51,482 nt of DNA from Winogradskyella sp. (GTDB lineage Bacteria; Bacteroidota; Bacteroidia; Flavobacteriales; Flavobacteriaceae): NCBI RefSeq assembly GCF_028289625.1, contig NZ_JANQOM010000064.1, positions 1 through 51,482 on the forward strand. Reading direction: 5' to 3'. Below, piece after piece: positions 16,634 through 27,273 of the stretch (position 1 is its first letter; every line of letters starts with the position of its first letter). Both the position numbers and the translations under genes were made by a program. A model generated the notes under the pieces. The model made no database searches. It was not told where the DNA came from and worked only from the letters and a program-made list of their open reading frames with translations.

Positions 16634-19457
16634 TTTTATTTAATAATATAGGCTTGCCAAATCCTAAACCTTCAAGTTTCTCTAATTGCGTTTTCGCATC
16701 ACCAACAATTAAGTAAATCATTTGGTTAGGCTTAATGTATTTTTCAATTAAGGCTTTAATATCCTCAAGGGTCATATTTTTTACAATGTCTTCACGTTGT
16801 TTTGCATAATCATCTGCCAAACCATAATTACTAATATTGCTAAGCATATTCAATTTAGCACCAAGCGTTTCAAAGGCTCTGGCTGTACTTTTAATAGTAA
16901 AGCCTTTAGTGACCTCTAAATCCTTTTCATTATAATTTTCACCATAGTCTTCCAAGATTTGCTTTACCAAACTTGTAGCTTCATAAGTAACGTTAGTGCG
17001 TATGCTACTACTAATTCTAAAAGAACCTTCATGGGCTGAGCCATTAAATCTTGATCTTATACCATAAGTATAACCCTTACTTTCTCGCAATTCTTGAGTT
17101 AATTGCGAAGCAAAACCTCCACCTCCTAAACGGTAATTCATCACTGTGGCTGGATAATAGTCCTTATCTGTAACTTTTGGTGCTGGATATCCAAAACGTA
17201 TTACCGATTGCTTAGCACCAGGCACATCATAAAAATAGATAACTGATTTTTCGGGAAGTATTGGCAAAGGTAATTCAGGTATGTTAACCTCATTGGTCTT
17301 CCATTCGGTATTGATTTTTTCAAGTGCTTTGATGACTTGTTCCTGTGATATAGCACCAACGATATGCATACTTGTTAGATTTGAAGAAAGATTCTTATTG
17401 TAATAGTCTTTTAAATCTAACAGGCCGATGCGATTTACAGATGCTTCGGTACCACTATTGTTATAGGCCAAGATATTATTTTCGCCATAGAGTAATTTGG
17501 CAAACTCGTTTTCTGCAATTCGGTTTGGATTGGCTTTACTACGTTGTATACTACTAATGGTACTTTGCTTTATAAGCTCAAATTCTTTTTCATCCCAACG
17601 TGGCTCTAGCAAGATTTCAGTAACCAAATCCATAGTTGTGTCGAAATGTTTAGAAAGTGTTGTCCCTGCTATCGTGATATTCTCATCTGTAGCATAGGCA
17701 TAGATACTAGCACCTATACTTTCAATGGCATTTTCTAGCTCTTCGGGTGTTTTATTTTTTGTGCCTTTAGTCATAAGGTTAGCCATAAGATTTGAAACAC
17801 CAACTTTAACTTTATTTTCGAGTAATAGTCCACCAGCAATTTGCATTTCGAACTCAACCAGTGGTACTTCGTCGTTTTCAATACCGAATAGTTTAATACC
17901 TGAGTCTAATTCTTTTTTCCAAACCTTAGGTATGTTTAATTCTGGGCTCGTACTATATGGTGGCTCTATACTTCTGTCAAAACTACTCGGTGTTCTTTCA
18001 TAGGTGGCTGTAATACTAGGGTCAAAAGCTTCTTCGGCACCATCGATAATTTTTTCCTCAACCACTTCAGCTAATTGCGAGTTGTCCAAGACTAAGCTTT
18101 TTTGACCTTTAGGAACAAAACTTGTTGCTATATGATTTTTATCTTTAATGTAGGTTTTGTAGACACGCATAACATCGTCTGATGTTACTGCTAAAATATT
18201 CTTTACATCCTGATTGATAAAGCCTGGGTCACCTGCAAAAATCTCATACTGTGCCAATTGAAATCCTTTGCCCAAAACACTTGATAGGCCTTGGTAAAAA
18301 TCGGTTTCTTGCCCAGCTTTTATTCGGTTGAGGTCTTCTTCGGAAATACCGTTCAACTCAAAATCCTTAAGCCCATCCCTTATTGCAGATTCGACAGTAT
18401 TTAAATCTGTTTGATCAAATGCCGTTACACGCAATGCTAGTTGGCCTGCAATTTCAGAGGATTGTTGAAACATGATTACGTTACTGGTAAGTTGTTGGTC
18501 TTCAACTAGTATTTTATACAATGGAGCTTTTTTCCCCTGAGTAAGGTATTGGGACAATACACGCAACGGATAAGAGTCGGGATGGTATTGATACACTGTA
18601 GGCCAAGTTAGTGTTAACCTTGGTGCCCGAGCAAAGTTGTCCTCGTAAAACAAACTCTTGGACGATTTTAAGGTGACAGGCTGCTTTTCCATTTTTGGAA
18701 TGTCCTTACCTCGAGGGATTTCATCAAAATATTTTTTTACCCAAGTTTTGGTTTGCTCAATATCAATATCACCAGCTATGGTTAAAGTCACATTATTTGG
18801 CACATACCAACGTCTAAAAAACTCTTTTACATCATCTAAGGTCGCATTTTGTACATCTTCTAGAGAACCGATGACTTCCCAACTATAAGGATGGTCTTGT
18901 GGATATAAATTGCTGTTGATGACATATGAGTTGTGTCCGTAAGGTTGATTGTCCACACGTTGGCGTTTTTCGTTTTTAACCACTTGTTTTTCTTTGGCCA
19001 AAACAGGCTCGGTCACCGTATTGATGAAGAAACCTAGTTTATCGGCTTCTGCCCAAATCATTTTTTCTAAGGCGTCTTTTGGCACGGTTTGAAAATAATT
19101 GGTTCTATCTCGGCTTGTAGAGCCATTAGCACCAGAACCTCCAATGCGAGCACTCATTTGGTCTAAACCACCTTTACCCAAATTTTCGGATTCTAGGAAT
19201 AAGAGATGTTCAAATAAGTGGGCAAATCCTGTACGACCTTCTTTTTCCCTAGCAGAGCCAACATGTGCTGTTAGTGCTACAGCCACCACAGGATCTGATC
19301 TGTCGATGTGGAGAATGACTTGTAATCCATTGTCTAATGTGAATTTTTCAAAATCCACTTTAAATTCTGCAGTTGTTTCTTCAGTTTCATTTTGCTGACA
19401 TGCAACGATTGTAAGAAGGACTGAAAAACTAAAGGCAATTGATTTAATACGTTTCAT
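16617..19457 (-). CDS. M16 family zinc peptidase lipoprotein (two-domain, pitrilysin-like)
   Basis: The 946-residue protein has a lipoprotein signal (TIVAC, Cys20) and two M16 halves. The first half holds the inverted zinc motif HLFEH (80-84), with His80, Glu83 and His84, and a third ligand Glu163 in KNEKRQR. The second half (about 510-940) keeps the fold but has no HxxEH, as expected of the partner domain that closes the chamber. It should degrade peptides in the periplasm or on the outer membrane. It starts 22 bp after the M14 peptidase stop, so the two peptidases form an operon. Confidence 0.93.
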   Translation of the reverse strand: MKRIKSIAFSFSVLLTIVACQQNETEETTAEFKVDFEKFTLDNGLQVILHIDRSDPVVAVALTAHVGSAREKEGRTGFAHLFEHLLFLESENLGKGGLDQMSARIGGSGANGSTSRDRTNYFQTVPKDALEKMIWAEADKLGFFINTVTEPVLAKEKQVVKNEKRQRVDNQPYGHNSYVINSNLYPQDHPYSWEVIGSLEDVQNATLDDVKEFFRRWYVPNNVTLTIAGDIDIEQTKTWVKKYFDEIPRGKDIPKMEKQPVTLKSSKSLFYEDNFARAPRLTLTWPTVYQYHPDSYPLRVLSQYLTQGKKAPLYKILVEDQQLTSNVIMFQQSSEIAGQLALRVTAFDQTDLNTVESAIRDGLKDFELNGISEEDLNRIKAGQETDFYQGLSSVLGKGFQLAQYEIFAGDPGFINQDVKNILAVTSDDVMRVYKTYIKDKNHIATSFVPKGQKSLVLDNSQLAEVVEEKIIDGAEEAFDPSITATYERTPSSFDRSIEPPYSTSPELNIPKVWKKELDSGIKLFGIENDEVPLVEFEMQIAGGLLLENKVKVGVSNLMANLMTKGTKNKTPEELENAIESIGASIYAYATDENITIAGTTLSKHFDTTMDLVTEILLEPRWDEKEFELIKQSTISSIQRSKANPNRIAENEFAKLLYGENNILAYNNSGTEASVNRIGLLDLKDYYNKNLSSNLTSMHIVGAISQEQVIKALEKINTEWKTNEVNIPELPLPILPEKSVIYFYDVPGAKQSVIRFGYPAPKVTDKDYYPATVMNYRLGGGGFASQLTQELRESKGYTYGIRSRFNGSAHEGSFRISSSIRTNVTYEATSLVKQILEDYGENYNEKDLEVTKGFTIKSTARAFETLGAKLNMLSNISNYGLADDYAKQREDIVKNMTLEDIKALIEKYIKPNQMIYLIVGDAKTQLEKLEGLGFGKPILLNKNENSL

Positions 19458-19479
19458 GATTTATTTTTGATTGGTGGTT

Positions 19480-21960
19480 TTATAGTTCGTAAGCATTGTT
19501 ATTAACAAAGAAAACAGCATTGGCTAGAAAGAGCTTTCCGTTTTCCCAAAAACTTCTAAATAAGGTATTGTCCACAAAATAGATAAAGCTACCGCTACCC
19601 ATACGCTCTTCACCAAATACTAACGTGTTATTGAGATTGTTTAGTGCATCTTTCCCCGCAAAACCAGAGTAAACTTTGGTATTGTCTAAATGGGCAACGT
19701 TGTAACCGCTATCTAAAAGGCTGTAGGCCGAACTCCCTAATTTTAGGGTAAAATAATGATTATCATAACCAAATGCCATAGGATGTGTATTGTCTACTTT
19801 GGTTTTAAAAATAGCACCAGTAATGAGGTTATTGGTATACTCGCGCTCGCGTTCTGCATAAGGTGTAAGATTATCATCATCATTTTCACTTTCGGATGAT
19901 TTAAACTTTAAGCTAAAACCGTCTTTATCCGCAAAACTTCGTAAAGCTCCATCTATTGCAATGACTTTACCTCCAGAACGCACCCAATCTTTGAGTTTTG
20001 TCATATTACTTTCGTTTAAAACACTACCATAATAACCACTTGGGATGATTAAAACGTTATATTTATCTAGATTGGTACGACTTAAATTAGCAGTGTTTAT
20101 TGACGTTAAAGGATAGTGTAATTGTTGTTCAAAAAAGTGCCAAATAGCTCCATAGCTCAATGACGAAGTACCTTTTCCAGATAATACAGCAACTTTTTGT
20201 TTGTTGATTAATTTAATGTCTGGCGAACCAATATCTGGTGTGCTTTGCGAAAAACCAGAATTTATTTGTGTTAAAGGCTGATTGTGTTTTTGTGTTAAGC
20301 TGTTTAATTTACCAATAAAATCTTTAATATACTTATTGTCGCCTTTAGTGATAATTAAGGAACCACGTTCAAAATTTGAACCGTTGGAACTAAAGGGTTT
20401 TTCAGTAAACCTAACCTTGAAGTTGTGTTGTAATAGATCTCCTAAAAATTGAGCATCTTCTAAAGAATTCCATTTACTTACATAACCATAGGCATTCTGT
20501 AAAACTTGTTTTGTGTTTTCTTTTAAAAATGTACTACTATTTACTTTTGTAGTACTTGCAATAGCGTCTAAACCATATGCATAAGGTACTGACCACGCTG
20601 TTATATCGTAGGTAAGAGAGTCGGATAGCTTGGCATTGGGTTCAAATAGTACTTTTACCATTTTACCTTTTGGTTGGTTGGTGTGTACGACTAAAGCCTT
20701 ATCATCAATAGTCATGCTTCCTTGTTGGCCGCTGCTATAATTATAACCTGAAACTTTAGTACCACTTGCACTCTCGAATTTAATATCGTGCTTATTTAAA
20801 AGTGTCTTAAGACCATTTAAATGATCCGTATTTCCTTTTACTACATAACTCTTGTATTTTAAGCTAGAATTATCAAAGAACTTTGCGAACTCGGCATTGA
20901 GTTGTTTAGCATTTTTAGAAGCCACTTCAACAGTAGAAAGACCTGTAACGGTGTGATGCGTTAGTCGCTCGACTAAGGTAAGCACATGACCTTCGTCATT
21001 TAAGATGCCTAGTCCAGCCATACCATGACCACCTTGCTCATAGGTCATACCAATCGCTCCCATATATGTAGGATAGGTATCTCCATAACTCGGATAAAAT
21101 AAATCAAACCGTTCTCTAGTAAAAAATAGCCATCCTTCAGCATCAAAATAGTTAGCATGGTTTTTACCAATTTGTGTTTGAAAATCGCGTTGCCAATCAG
21201 TAATAATTTCATGAAAGGGCTCAGCGGCAGGTGCAAAATAATAAGGTTCATTCATGCCTTGCTCATGAAAATCGACATGAATATGAGGCATCCATTTGTT
21301 GTAAACCTTTAGTCTTGACTCACTTTCTACTTGGGTGGCCCAAGCCCAATCTCTGTTTAGGTCAAAGAGGTAGTGATTTGGTCGTCCACCTGGCCAAGGC
21401 TCCCTATGTTCACTAGCCTGTCGATCAATATCATAGGGTTGACTTGCGGTCTCGTTATACCAATTGACATAGCGGTCTCTTCCGTCTGGGTTTACGGAAG
21501 GGTCTATTATTACTACGGTATTCTCTAATAGGTCTTTTCGTTCTGTCAAAAGCCTGTAAAGTGTAAGCATTGCGGCCTCAGTGCATGAGGCTTCATTGCC
21601 ATGCACGTTATAGCTAAGCCAAACTATAGCGACGTCTGAAGCACTTGGTGAGCCTGGCAATAATCCCGTATTCTTAAGGTTATTTTGTCTTATGGTTTCA
21701 AGATTTTTGATATTAGCTTCACTAGATATATAGGCTAAATATAAAGGTCGTCGTTCGTACGTAGTTCCATATTGTTCTAATTTAACTTGATTTGGTAAGG
21801 CTTCGGCAACAGATTTAAAATAATCAACCACTTGATGATGACGACTAAATTGTGTGCCAATATCGTAACCTAAAAACTCACTTGGTGCTTGAATATTTTG
21901 AGAGGAAACCGTTGATAAAGTATGTAATGCGATGAAAAGAATTAAGAATAAGTTGCGCAT
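19480..21960 (-). CDS. M14 family zinc carboxypeptidase, secreted
   Basis: This 826-residue protein has a signal peptide ending near TVSSQ (about 20). The M14 domain holds the zinc ligands His120 and Glu123 in NVHGNEASCTE, the third ligand His228 in PHIHVDFHEQ, substrate-binding NRDW (202-205), and the catalytic Glu308 in MTYEQGG. A long C-terminal part (about 400-826) includes a segment like a class I glutamine amidotransferase fold (KVAVLSGKG, then VLIIPSGYYG). It probably trims peptides outside the cytoplasm together with the M16 peptidase downstream. Confidence 0.92.
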   Translation of the reverse strand: MRNLFLILFIALHTLSTVSSQNIQAPSEFLGYDIGTQFSRHHQVVDYFKSVAEALPNQVKLEQYGTTYERRPLYLAYISSEANIKNLETIRQNNLKNTGLLPGSPSASDVAIVWLSYNVHGNEASCTEAAMLTLYRLLTERKDLLENTVVIIDPSVNPDGRDRYVNWYNETASQPYDIDRQASEHREPWPGGRPNHYLFDLNRDWAWATQVESESRLKVYNKWMPHIHVDFHEQGMNEPYYFAPAAEPFHEIITDWQRDFQTQIGKNHANYFDAEGWLFFTRERFDLFYPSYGDTYPTYMGAIGMTYEQGGHGMAGLGILNDEGHVLTLVERLTHHTVTGLSTVEVASKNAKQLNAEFAKFFDNSSLKYKSYVVKGNTDHLNGLKTLLNKHDIKFESASGTKVSGYNYSSGQQGSMTIDDKALVVHTNQPKGKMVKVLFEPNAKLSDSLTYDITAWSVPYAYGLDAIASTTKVNSSTFLKENTKQVLQNAYGYVSKWNSLEDAQFLGDLLQHNFKVRFTEKPFSSNGSNFERGSLIITKGDNKYIKDFIGKLNSLTQKHNQPLTQINSGFSQSTPDIGSPDIKLINKQKVAVLSGKGTSSLSYGAIWHFFEQQLHYPLTSINTANLSRTNLDKYNVLIIPSGYYGSVLNESNMTKLKDWVRSGGKVIAIDGALRSFADKDGFSLKFKSSESENDDDNLTPYAEREREYTNNLITGAIFKTKVDNTHPMAFGYDNHYFTLKLGSSAYSLLDSGYNVAHLDNTKVYSGFAGKDALNNLNNTLVFGEERMGSGSFIYFVDNTLFRSFWENGKLFLANAVFFVNNNAYEL

Positions 21961-22100
21961 GAGTGTTGTTGGTTTTTTTTGAAAACTCGTAAATATAAAG
22001 AGTGATTTTTAGAATATGATACTTACAGTTTTGAATTAACTAAATATTAGCAGTTAGAATAATCACATAATGTATATTTACACATTCGTTAAATTATGAT

Positions 22101-23705
22101 ATGCCAACTGACTGTATTCCTTTTAGAGCGACCAATTATTTTTCTAATTTTATTTGCGATTATTTAGATGAAAAGCCAGAATTAAAAGAGCTTTACAACC
22201 GTTTTCCAACGATAAAAAATTTCAAAGCTCAGATTGAAGAAAAGCAAAGCTCTGAACTTGCTTCAGAATTACAAAGAGAAGTGTTGGTAGATGTTTTAAG
22301 AAAACAATATTCTAATATTGAAACTTCAGAACTGACTCAAGATAATATACATAGCTTAGCTTCTAAAAATACGTTTACCATTACTACAGGGCACCAGCTT
22401 AACCTATTTACAGGACCTTTGTATTTTCTATTTAAGATTATCTCTACTATTAATTTGACGAAGGAGTTAAAACAAGCGTATCCAGATTATAATTTTGTAC
22501 CTGTATATTGGATGGCTTCGGAAGATCATGACTTTGAAGAAATCAATTATTTCAATTTTAAAGGAAAAAAGATCCAGTGGAATTCTCAACAAAAAGGCGC
22601 GGTTGGTCATTTTAAAACCAATGGTCTAGAAGAGGTTTATCAGGTCGTTTCTGCAGAATTTGGCTCAGGTCAATTTGCTGATCAATTAAAAGCATGGTTC
22701 AAAGAAGCATATCTTAATCATAATAATTTGGCTGATGCTACACGTTATTTAGCTAATGAGTTATTCGGAAAGTATGGTTTGGTCATTTTAGATGCAGATG
22801 ATAGTGACTTAAAGCGTTTGTTTATTCCCCATATGGAAAAAGAGCTTTTGGGTCAAACTGCATTTGAGCATGTGTCAAAGACAAATAAAACACTAGAAGA
22901 ATTAGGGCTTAAGATTCAAGTGAATCCAAGAGACATCAATCTGTTTTATATTGGTGATGGTTTAAGGGAACGCATAGTTTTTAATGATGATAAGTTTAGC
23001 GTTTTAGAAACTGACATATCTTGGAATAAGGAAGAACTACTAAAGCATCTTCAAGAATTCCCGGAACGCTTTTCACCAAATGTCATCATGCGCCCATTGT
23101 ATCAAGAAGTGATACTGCCCAATCTCTGTTATATTGGTGGAGGAGGTGAAATCATCTATTGGCTGCAGTTAAAGTCTAATTTTGAAGCACAAGGTGTTAC
23201 TTTTCCTGTATTGTTGCTCAGAAATTCTGCTTTGATAAAGACAAAAAAGCAAGCTGAAAAACTAAAAAAATTAGAGATATCTGATCAGGATTTATTCTTG
23301 GATAGAAATACTTTTATTAACAAAAAGGTTAGGAAAATCTCAAATATAGATATTGATTTTTCGGATCAAATAAAGCATCTGGAGGAACAGTTTGAAGATC
23401 TCCATCAATTAGCCAAATTCACTGACAAATCATTCTTGGGTGCTGTAAAAGCTCAGGAGGTAAAACAAATAAAAGGGCTTAAGCATCTTGAAAAGCGATT
23501 GCTAAATGCGCAAAAACGAAAGCTAAAAGATCAAATAGAACGCTGTACTGATTTGCAAGAACAATTGTTTCCCAATCAAAGTTTGCAAGAGCGAAATACC
23601 AACTTTTCTGAACTCTATTTACAGTATGGAGATGATTTAATTACGGAGTTAATGAAATCACTTCAACCTTTAATTGGCGATTTTGTAATGTTGACAATGT
23701 CTTAA
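22101..23705 (+). CDS. bshC: bacillithiol biosynthesis cysteine-adding enzyme BshC
   Basis: BshC adds Cys to glucosamine-malate in the last step of bacillithiol synthesis, the low-molecular-weight thiol of Firmicutes and many Bacteroidota. The 534 residues show TTGHQLNLFTGPLYFLFK (from about 94), PVYWMASEDHDFEEI, YIGGGGEIIYWLQLK and a C-terminal coiled coil (about 415-500). Length is normal. bshA and bshB are not in the window. A weak -7-like TATATTTA lies at 22073-22080. It starts a plus-strand series and is divergent from the M14 peptidase. Confidence 0.96.
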   Translation: MPTDCIPFRATNYFSNFICDYLDEKPELKELYNRFPTIKNFKAQIEEKQSSELASELQREVLVDVLRKQYSNIETSELTQDNIHSLASKNTFTITTGHQLNLFTGPLYFLFKIISTINLTKELKQAYPDYNFVPVYWMASEDHDFEEINYFNFKGKKIQWNSQQKGAVGHFKTNGLEEVYQVVSAEFGSGQFADQLKAWFKEAYLNHNNLADATRYLANELFGKYGLVILDADDSDLKRLFIPHMEKELLGQTAFEHVSKTNKTLEELGLKIQVNPRDINLFYIGDGLRERIVFNDDKFSVLETDISWNKEELLKHLQEFPERFSPNVIMRPLYQEVILPNLCYIGGGGEIIYWLQLKSNFEAQGVTFPVLLLRNSALIKTKKQAEKLKKLEISDQDLFLDRNTFINKKVRKISNIDIDFSDQIKHLEEQFEDLHQLAKFTDKSFLGAVKAQEVKQIKGLKHLEKRLLNAQKRKLKDQIERCTDLQEQLFPNQSLQERNTNFSELYLQYGDDLITELMKSLQPLIGDFVMLTMS

Positions 23706-23758
23706 TAATTGTCCTCTAAAAACCGACTAAGGTTCATCATTAATCTAAAATCAATTTC

Positions 23759-23766
23759 TATTTTTG
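23759..23766 (+). promoter_or_regulatory. -7 promoter box TATTTTTG of guaA
   Basis: TATTTTTG fits TAnnTTTG and ends only three bases before the ATG at 23770. In Bacteroidota transcription starts a few bases after this box, so the guaA transcript could be almost leaderless. No TTG is visible at the expected upstream spacing. Confidence 0.55.
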
Positions 23767-23769
23767 CAC

Positions 23770-25305
23770 ATGCAACATAACAAAGTCCTAATTTTAGATT
23801 TCGGATCGCAGTATACACAGCTTATAGCAAGACGTGTAAGAGAATTAAATATCTATTGCGAAATTCATCCATTTAATAAGATTCCATCAGATTCAGACAG
23901 CTTCAGAGCCGTTATTTTATCTGGCAGCCCAAATTCAGTAAGAGGAGAGGATGTGCTGCATCCAGACCTTTCAGGCTTTAGAGGAAAAAAACCTATGCTA
24001 GCCGTCTGCTATGGTGCCCAATATTTAGCACATTTTTCTGGTGGTGAAGTGGCAGAATCCAGCACGCGCGAATATGGTCGTGCCCATTTAGGTTTTATCA
24101 AGACCGATGAGGATTTTTTTGAAAATATTCATGAAAGCAGTCAGGTTTGGATGAGCCATAGTGATACCATAAAGCGATTGCCAGAAGGCGGTATTTTATT
24201 AGCCAGCACGGAAGACGTTGAAAATGCAGCATATAAGATTGAAGGTGAAGATACTTATGGCATTCAGTTCCATCCAGAAGTCTATCACACTACGGATGGT
24301 CATCAGTTGTTACATAATTTTTTGGTTAAAATTGGTGAGATTGAACAAGATTGGACACCAAATGCCTTTGTAGAGGAAACCGTTGAAGAATTAAAGGAAA
24401 AGCTCGGAAACGATAGAGTCGTCTTAGGATTATCGGGTGGAGTAGATTCTTCTGTAGCTGCTATGTTGTTACACAAAGCGATTGGAAAAAACCTCTACTG
24501 CATCTTCGTTAATAATGGCTTGCTGAGAAAAAATGAGTTCGAAGATGTACTGCATCAATACGAAGGTATGGGATTAAACGTTAAAGGTGTAGACGCTTCG
24601 GCACGCTTTTTGGATGCCTTAGCTGGTGAGAGCGACCCAGAGAAGAAACGAAAGACGATAGGTCGTGTGTTCATTGAGGTTTTTGATGATGAAGCACATC
24701 GTATACAAGATGTGAAGTGGTTGGCACAAGGCACTATCTATCCCGATGTGATTGAGAGTGTATCGGCAACAGGAGGTCCAAGTGCTACGATTAAGAGTCA
24801 CCATAATGTTGGTGGTTTACCAGATTTTATGAAACTAAAAGTTGTAGAGCCGCTTAAAGCCTTGTTCAAAGATGAGGTAAGACGTGTTGGTGCTTCTATG
24901 AATATGGATTCACATTTGTTAGGTCGCCATCCGTTTCCTGGTCCTGGATTGGCCATTCGGATTTTAGGAGATCTAACTCGCGAGAAAGTACGTATATTAC
25001 AAGAAGTAGATGCCATTTTTATTAATAATTTACGTTCTTGGAACCTATATGATAAAGTATGGCAAGCAGGAGCTATGTTGTTGCCGGTAAATAGTGTAGG
25101 TGTGATGGGTGATGAACGTACTTATGAAAAATGTGTGGCTTTAAGAGCTGTTGAAAGTACTGACGGTATGACGGCAGATTGGGTAAATTTACCCTATGAG
25201 TTTTTGCAAAAGACCTCAAATGAAATTATAAATAAGGTAAAAGGTGTTAACAGGGTTGTTTATGATATCAGTTCTAAACCACCTGCAACAATAGAGTGGG
25301 AATAA
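23770..25305 (+). CDS. guaA: GMP synthase (glutamine-hydrolysing)
   Basis: GuaA converts XMP to GMP with ATP and glutamine. The ATG at 23770 gives 511 residues; a TTG two codons upstream is inside the promoter box. The N-terminal amidotransferase domain has [12 protein letters not shown], Cys80 in AVCYGAQYL and the HPE of FHPEVYHT. The ATP pyrophosphatase domain has [10 protein letters not shown] (about 219-228), and the C-terminal dimer domain includes [13 protein letters not shown]. All expected parts are present and of normal length. Confidence 0.97.
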   Translation: MQHNKVLILDFGSQYTQLIARRVRELNIYCEIHPFNKIPSDSDSFRAVILSGSPNSVRGEDVLHPDLSGFRGKKPMLAVCYGAQYLAHFSGGEVAESSTREYGRAHLGFIKTDEDFFENIHESSQVWMSHSDTIKRLPEGGILLASTEDVENAAYKIEGEDTYGIQFHPEVYHTTDGHQLLHNFLVKIGEIEQDWTPNAFVEETVEELKEKLGNDRVVLGLSGGVDSSVAAMLLHKAIGKNLYCIFVNNGLLRKNEFEDVLHQYEGMGLNVKGVDASARFLDALAGESDPEKKRKTIGRVFIEVFDDEAHRIQDVKWLAQGTIYPDVIESVSATGGPSATIKSHHNVGGLPDFMKLKVVEPLKALFKDEVRRVGASMNMDSHLLGRHPFPGPGLAIRILGDLTREKVRILQEVDAIFINNLRSWNLYDKVWQAGAMLLPVNSVGVMGDERTYEKCVALRAVESTDGMTADWVNLPYEFLQKTSNEIINKVKGVNRVVYDISSKPPATIEWE

Positions 25306-25361
25306 AAAGTGACTTATAAGTTGATTTTGTTTCCAAACTTGGATTAGCTAAAACAAAACAA

Positions 25362-27272
25362 ATGAAGAAGCTTTTAATCATTATACTAATAGGCTTAGCA
25401 CTGAATCTTGGTGCTCAAAACTATACGGAGCATTCCGTTAAGGCTGGCGAAACGATTGAGAGTATAGCCAAAAAGTACTTGGTAACACCATTCGATATTT
25501 TAGCATTAAATCCCGATGCTAAATCTAGCCTAAGACCAAATACAATTTTAATCATTCCGAATTCAAAGGTTAAAAATGAACCTATTGAAGAAGAGTCCAG
25601 AGAGTTAATAGGCTATAAAAAACATAAGGTAAAACGCAAAGAAACCCTTTATGGATTATCTCAAAAATATGGTGTATCTGAAGAAGAGATAAAAAAAGCC
25701 AATCGTTTTTTGTATTCCGAAAATCTAAAAAAAGGGGACAAGATTAGAATACCAAGGTTTAAGACTTTTATTTCCAAGCAAAGTTATAAGAATACCGTTA
25801 AGAAATATACCGTTCAACCCAAAGAAGGGAAATGGCGTATTGCTTATAAATTTGGAATTACTGTAGCTGAATTGGAAGCCCTTAATCCGAACATGAAGCC
25901 TATTATTCAGCCAGGTGACGAACTTAATGTCCCTAATATTGAAGACAAGGCAGAAAAACCAATTGATTCCCTTTATAACTATTATGAAGTATTGCCAAAA
26001 GAAGGCTATTATAGATTAAAACTAAAAACGGGCTTAACTCAAGAAGAATTAGAAGATTTAAATCCGGAATTAAAAGATGGTGGATTAAAAGCAGGTATGG
26101 TCTTGAAAATACCGGCTTCAATAGATACGGTATCAAATCTTTCAGATCTTGAAACAACCAAATTAACCTCAAATCTGAAGAATTTTAAAACTAAAAAATT
26201 GGCTTTAATGATGCCTTACCACTTAGATAGAATCGATACCGATTCAATTGAAGAGACAAAGGCTATGATACGAAACAATAAATTGTTGTCGATTGTTCTA
26301 GATTTTCATGTTGGTGTAAGAATGGCATTGGATTCGGCCAGGCAATTAGGGATTTCTACCGATTTAAAGGTCTTGGATACACGTTACCAAGCATCTCGAA
26401 CACGAGAGCTATTAGAGAAAAATGATTTTTCAGGTTATGACGCTGTTATAGGGCCAATGGAAGAAAAGAGCTTTGATAGGGTGGCCATGGCATTACGTCG
26501 TAGTAGAGTGCCTGTTATTGCAGCGTTAAATAAGCCTAAGGAGGTTTATGGTAATGTGTTTCAGACGATTCCTGAAGACAAGCTATTTGAAAGGGCTATG
26601 ATTGATTTTGTGAAAAAAGATAGTCTAAAATCAAAGGTGGTGGTCATTTCAGATCGGGCAAACCGTTCAACCGCCGAAAAGCTAAAGTCCGAGTTTCCGA
26701 GTGCAAAACTCATATTTTCACAACCAGATAAGAAAACAGGAAAGGATGCACATTTCATTTATCATACAGAATTAGAAAATGTTTTTCAACCCGGAAAAAC
26801 CATAGTTTTTCTTGAGACCAATAGTAATGCATTTGCCTCTAGTGTTGTAAGTTTACTTAATGGTCATATTTCTGATGAAGATGATATTGAAATTGTTTTG
26901 GTCACCTTGGATAAAAACAGGGCTTTTGAAGGCAAGAATATAGATAATAATAATTTATCTAACCTTAAGTTTCACTATCCTTCAGTCAACAAGGATTTTG
27001 ATGAAGCTAAGCATAGAAGTTTTGTTAGGTCCTACAGAAAAAAATATGGCATATCGCCAAGTAAATATGTGGCTCGTGGTTTTGACATTACTTTAGATAC
27101 TTTACTGCGATTAGCCACAGAAGACAATTTGTATGAAGCTTCTGCCGATATTATTGAGACAGAATATGTAGAGAATAAATTTAGATATAACAAATCGCTG
27201 TTTGGTGGTTATATCAATGAAGCTGTATATATTGTGAAGTACGATAATTTAAGAATTGTAGAAGCCAATTAA
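25362..27272 (+). CDS. LysM repeats fused to a periplasmic-binding-protein-like domain
   Basis: The 636-residue protein has a signal peptide ending at about 19 (LNLGAQ), then four LysM-like modules at about 21-68, 86-132, 147-192 and 206-252. LysM binds peptidoglycan. Residues from about 280 resemble a type I periplasmic binding protein as in amino-acid ABC systems (YDAVIGPMEEKSFDRVA, VPVIAALNKP, VVVISDRANRSTAEKLK). The pairing suggests a wall-anchored sensor or scaffold rather than a transporter, since no permease or ATPase lies nearby. It is followed at 1 bp by the OsmC gene. Confidence 0.85.
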   Translation: MKKLLIIILIGLALNLGAQNYTEHSVKAGETIESIAKKYLVTPFDILALNPDAKSSLRPNTILIIPNSKVKNEPIEEESRELIGYKKHKVKRKETLYGLSQKYGVSEEEIKKANRFLYSENLKKGDKIRIPRFKTFISKQSYKNTVKKYTVQPKEGKWRIAYKFGITVAELEALNPNMKPIIQPGDELNVPNIEDKAEKPIDSLYNYYEVLPKEGYYRLKLKTGLTQEELEDLNPELKDGGLKAGMVLKIPASIDTVSNLSDLETTKLTSNLKNFKTKKLALMMPYHLDRIDTDSIEETKAMIRNNKLLSIVLDFHVGVRMALDSARQLGISTDLKVLDTRYQASRTRELLEKNDFSGYDAVIGPMEEKSFDRVAMALRRSRVPVIAALNKPKEVYGNVFQTIPEDKLFERAMIDFVKKDSLKSKVVVISDRANRSTAEKLKSEFPSAKLIFSQPDKKTGKDAHFIYHTELENVFQPGKTIVFLETNSNAFASSVVSLLNGHISDEDDIEIVLVTLDKNRAFEGKNIDNNNLSNLKFHYPSVNKDFDEAKHRSFVRSYRKKYGISPSKYVARGFDITLDTLLRLATEDNLYEASADIIETEYVENKFRYNKSLFGGYINEAVYIVKYDNLRIVEAN

Positions 27273-27273
27273 T

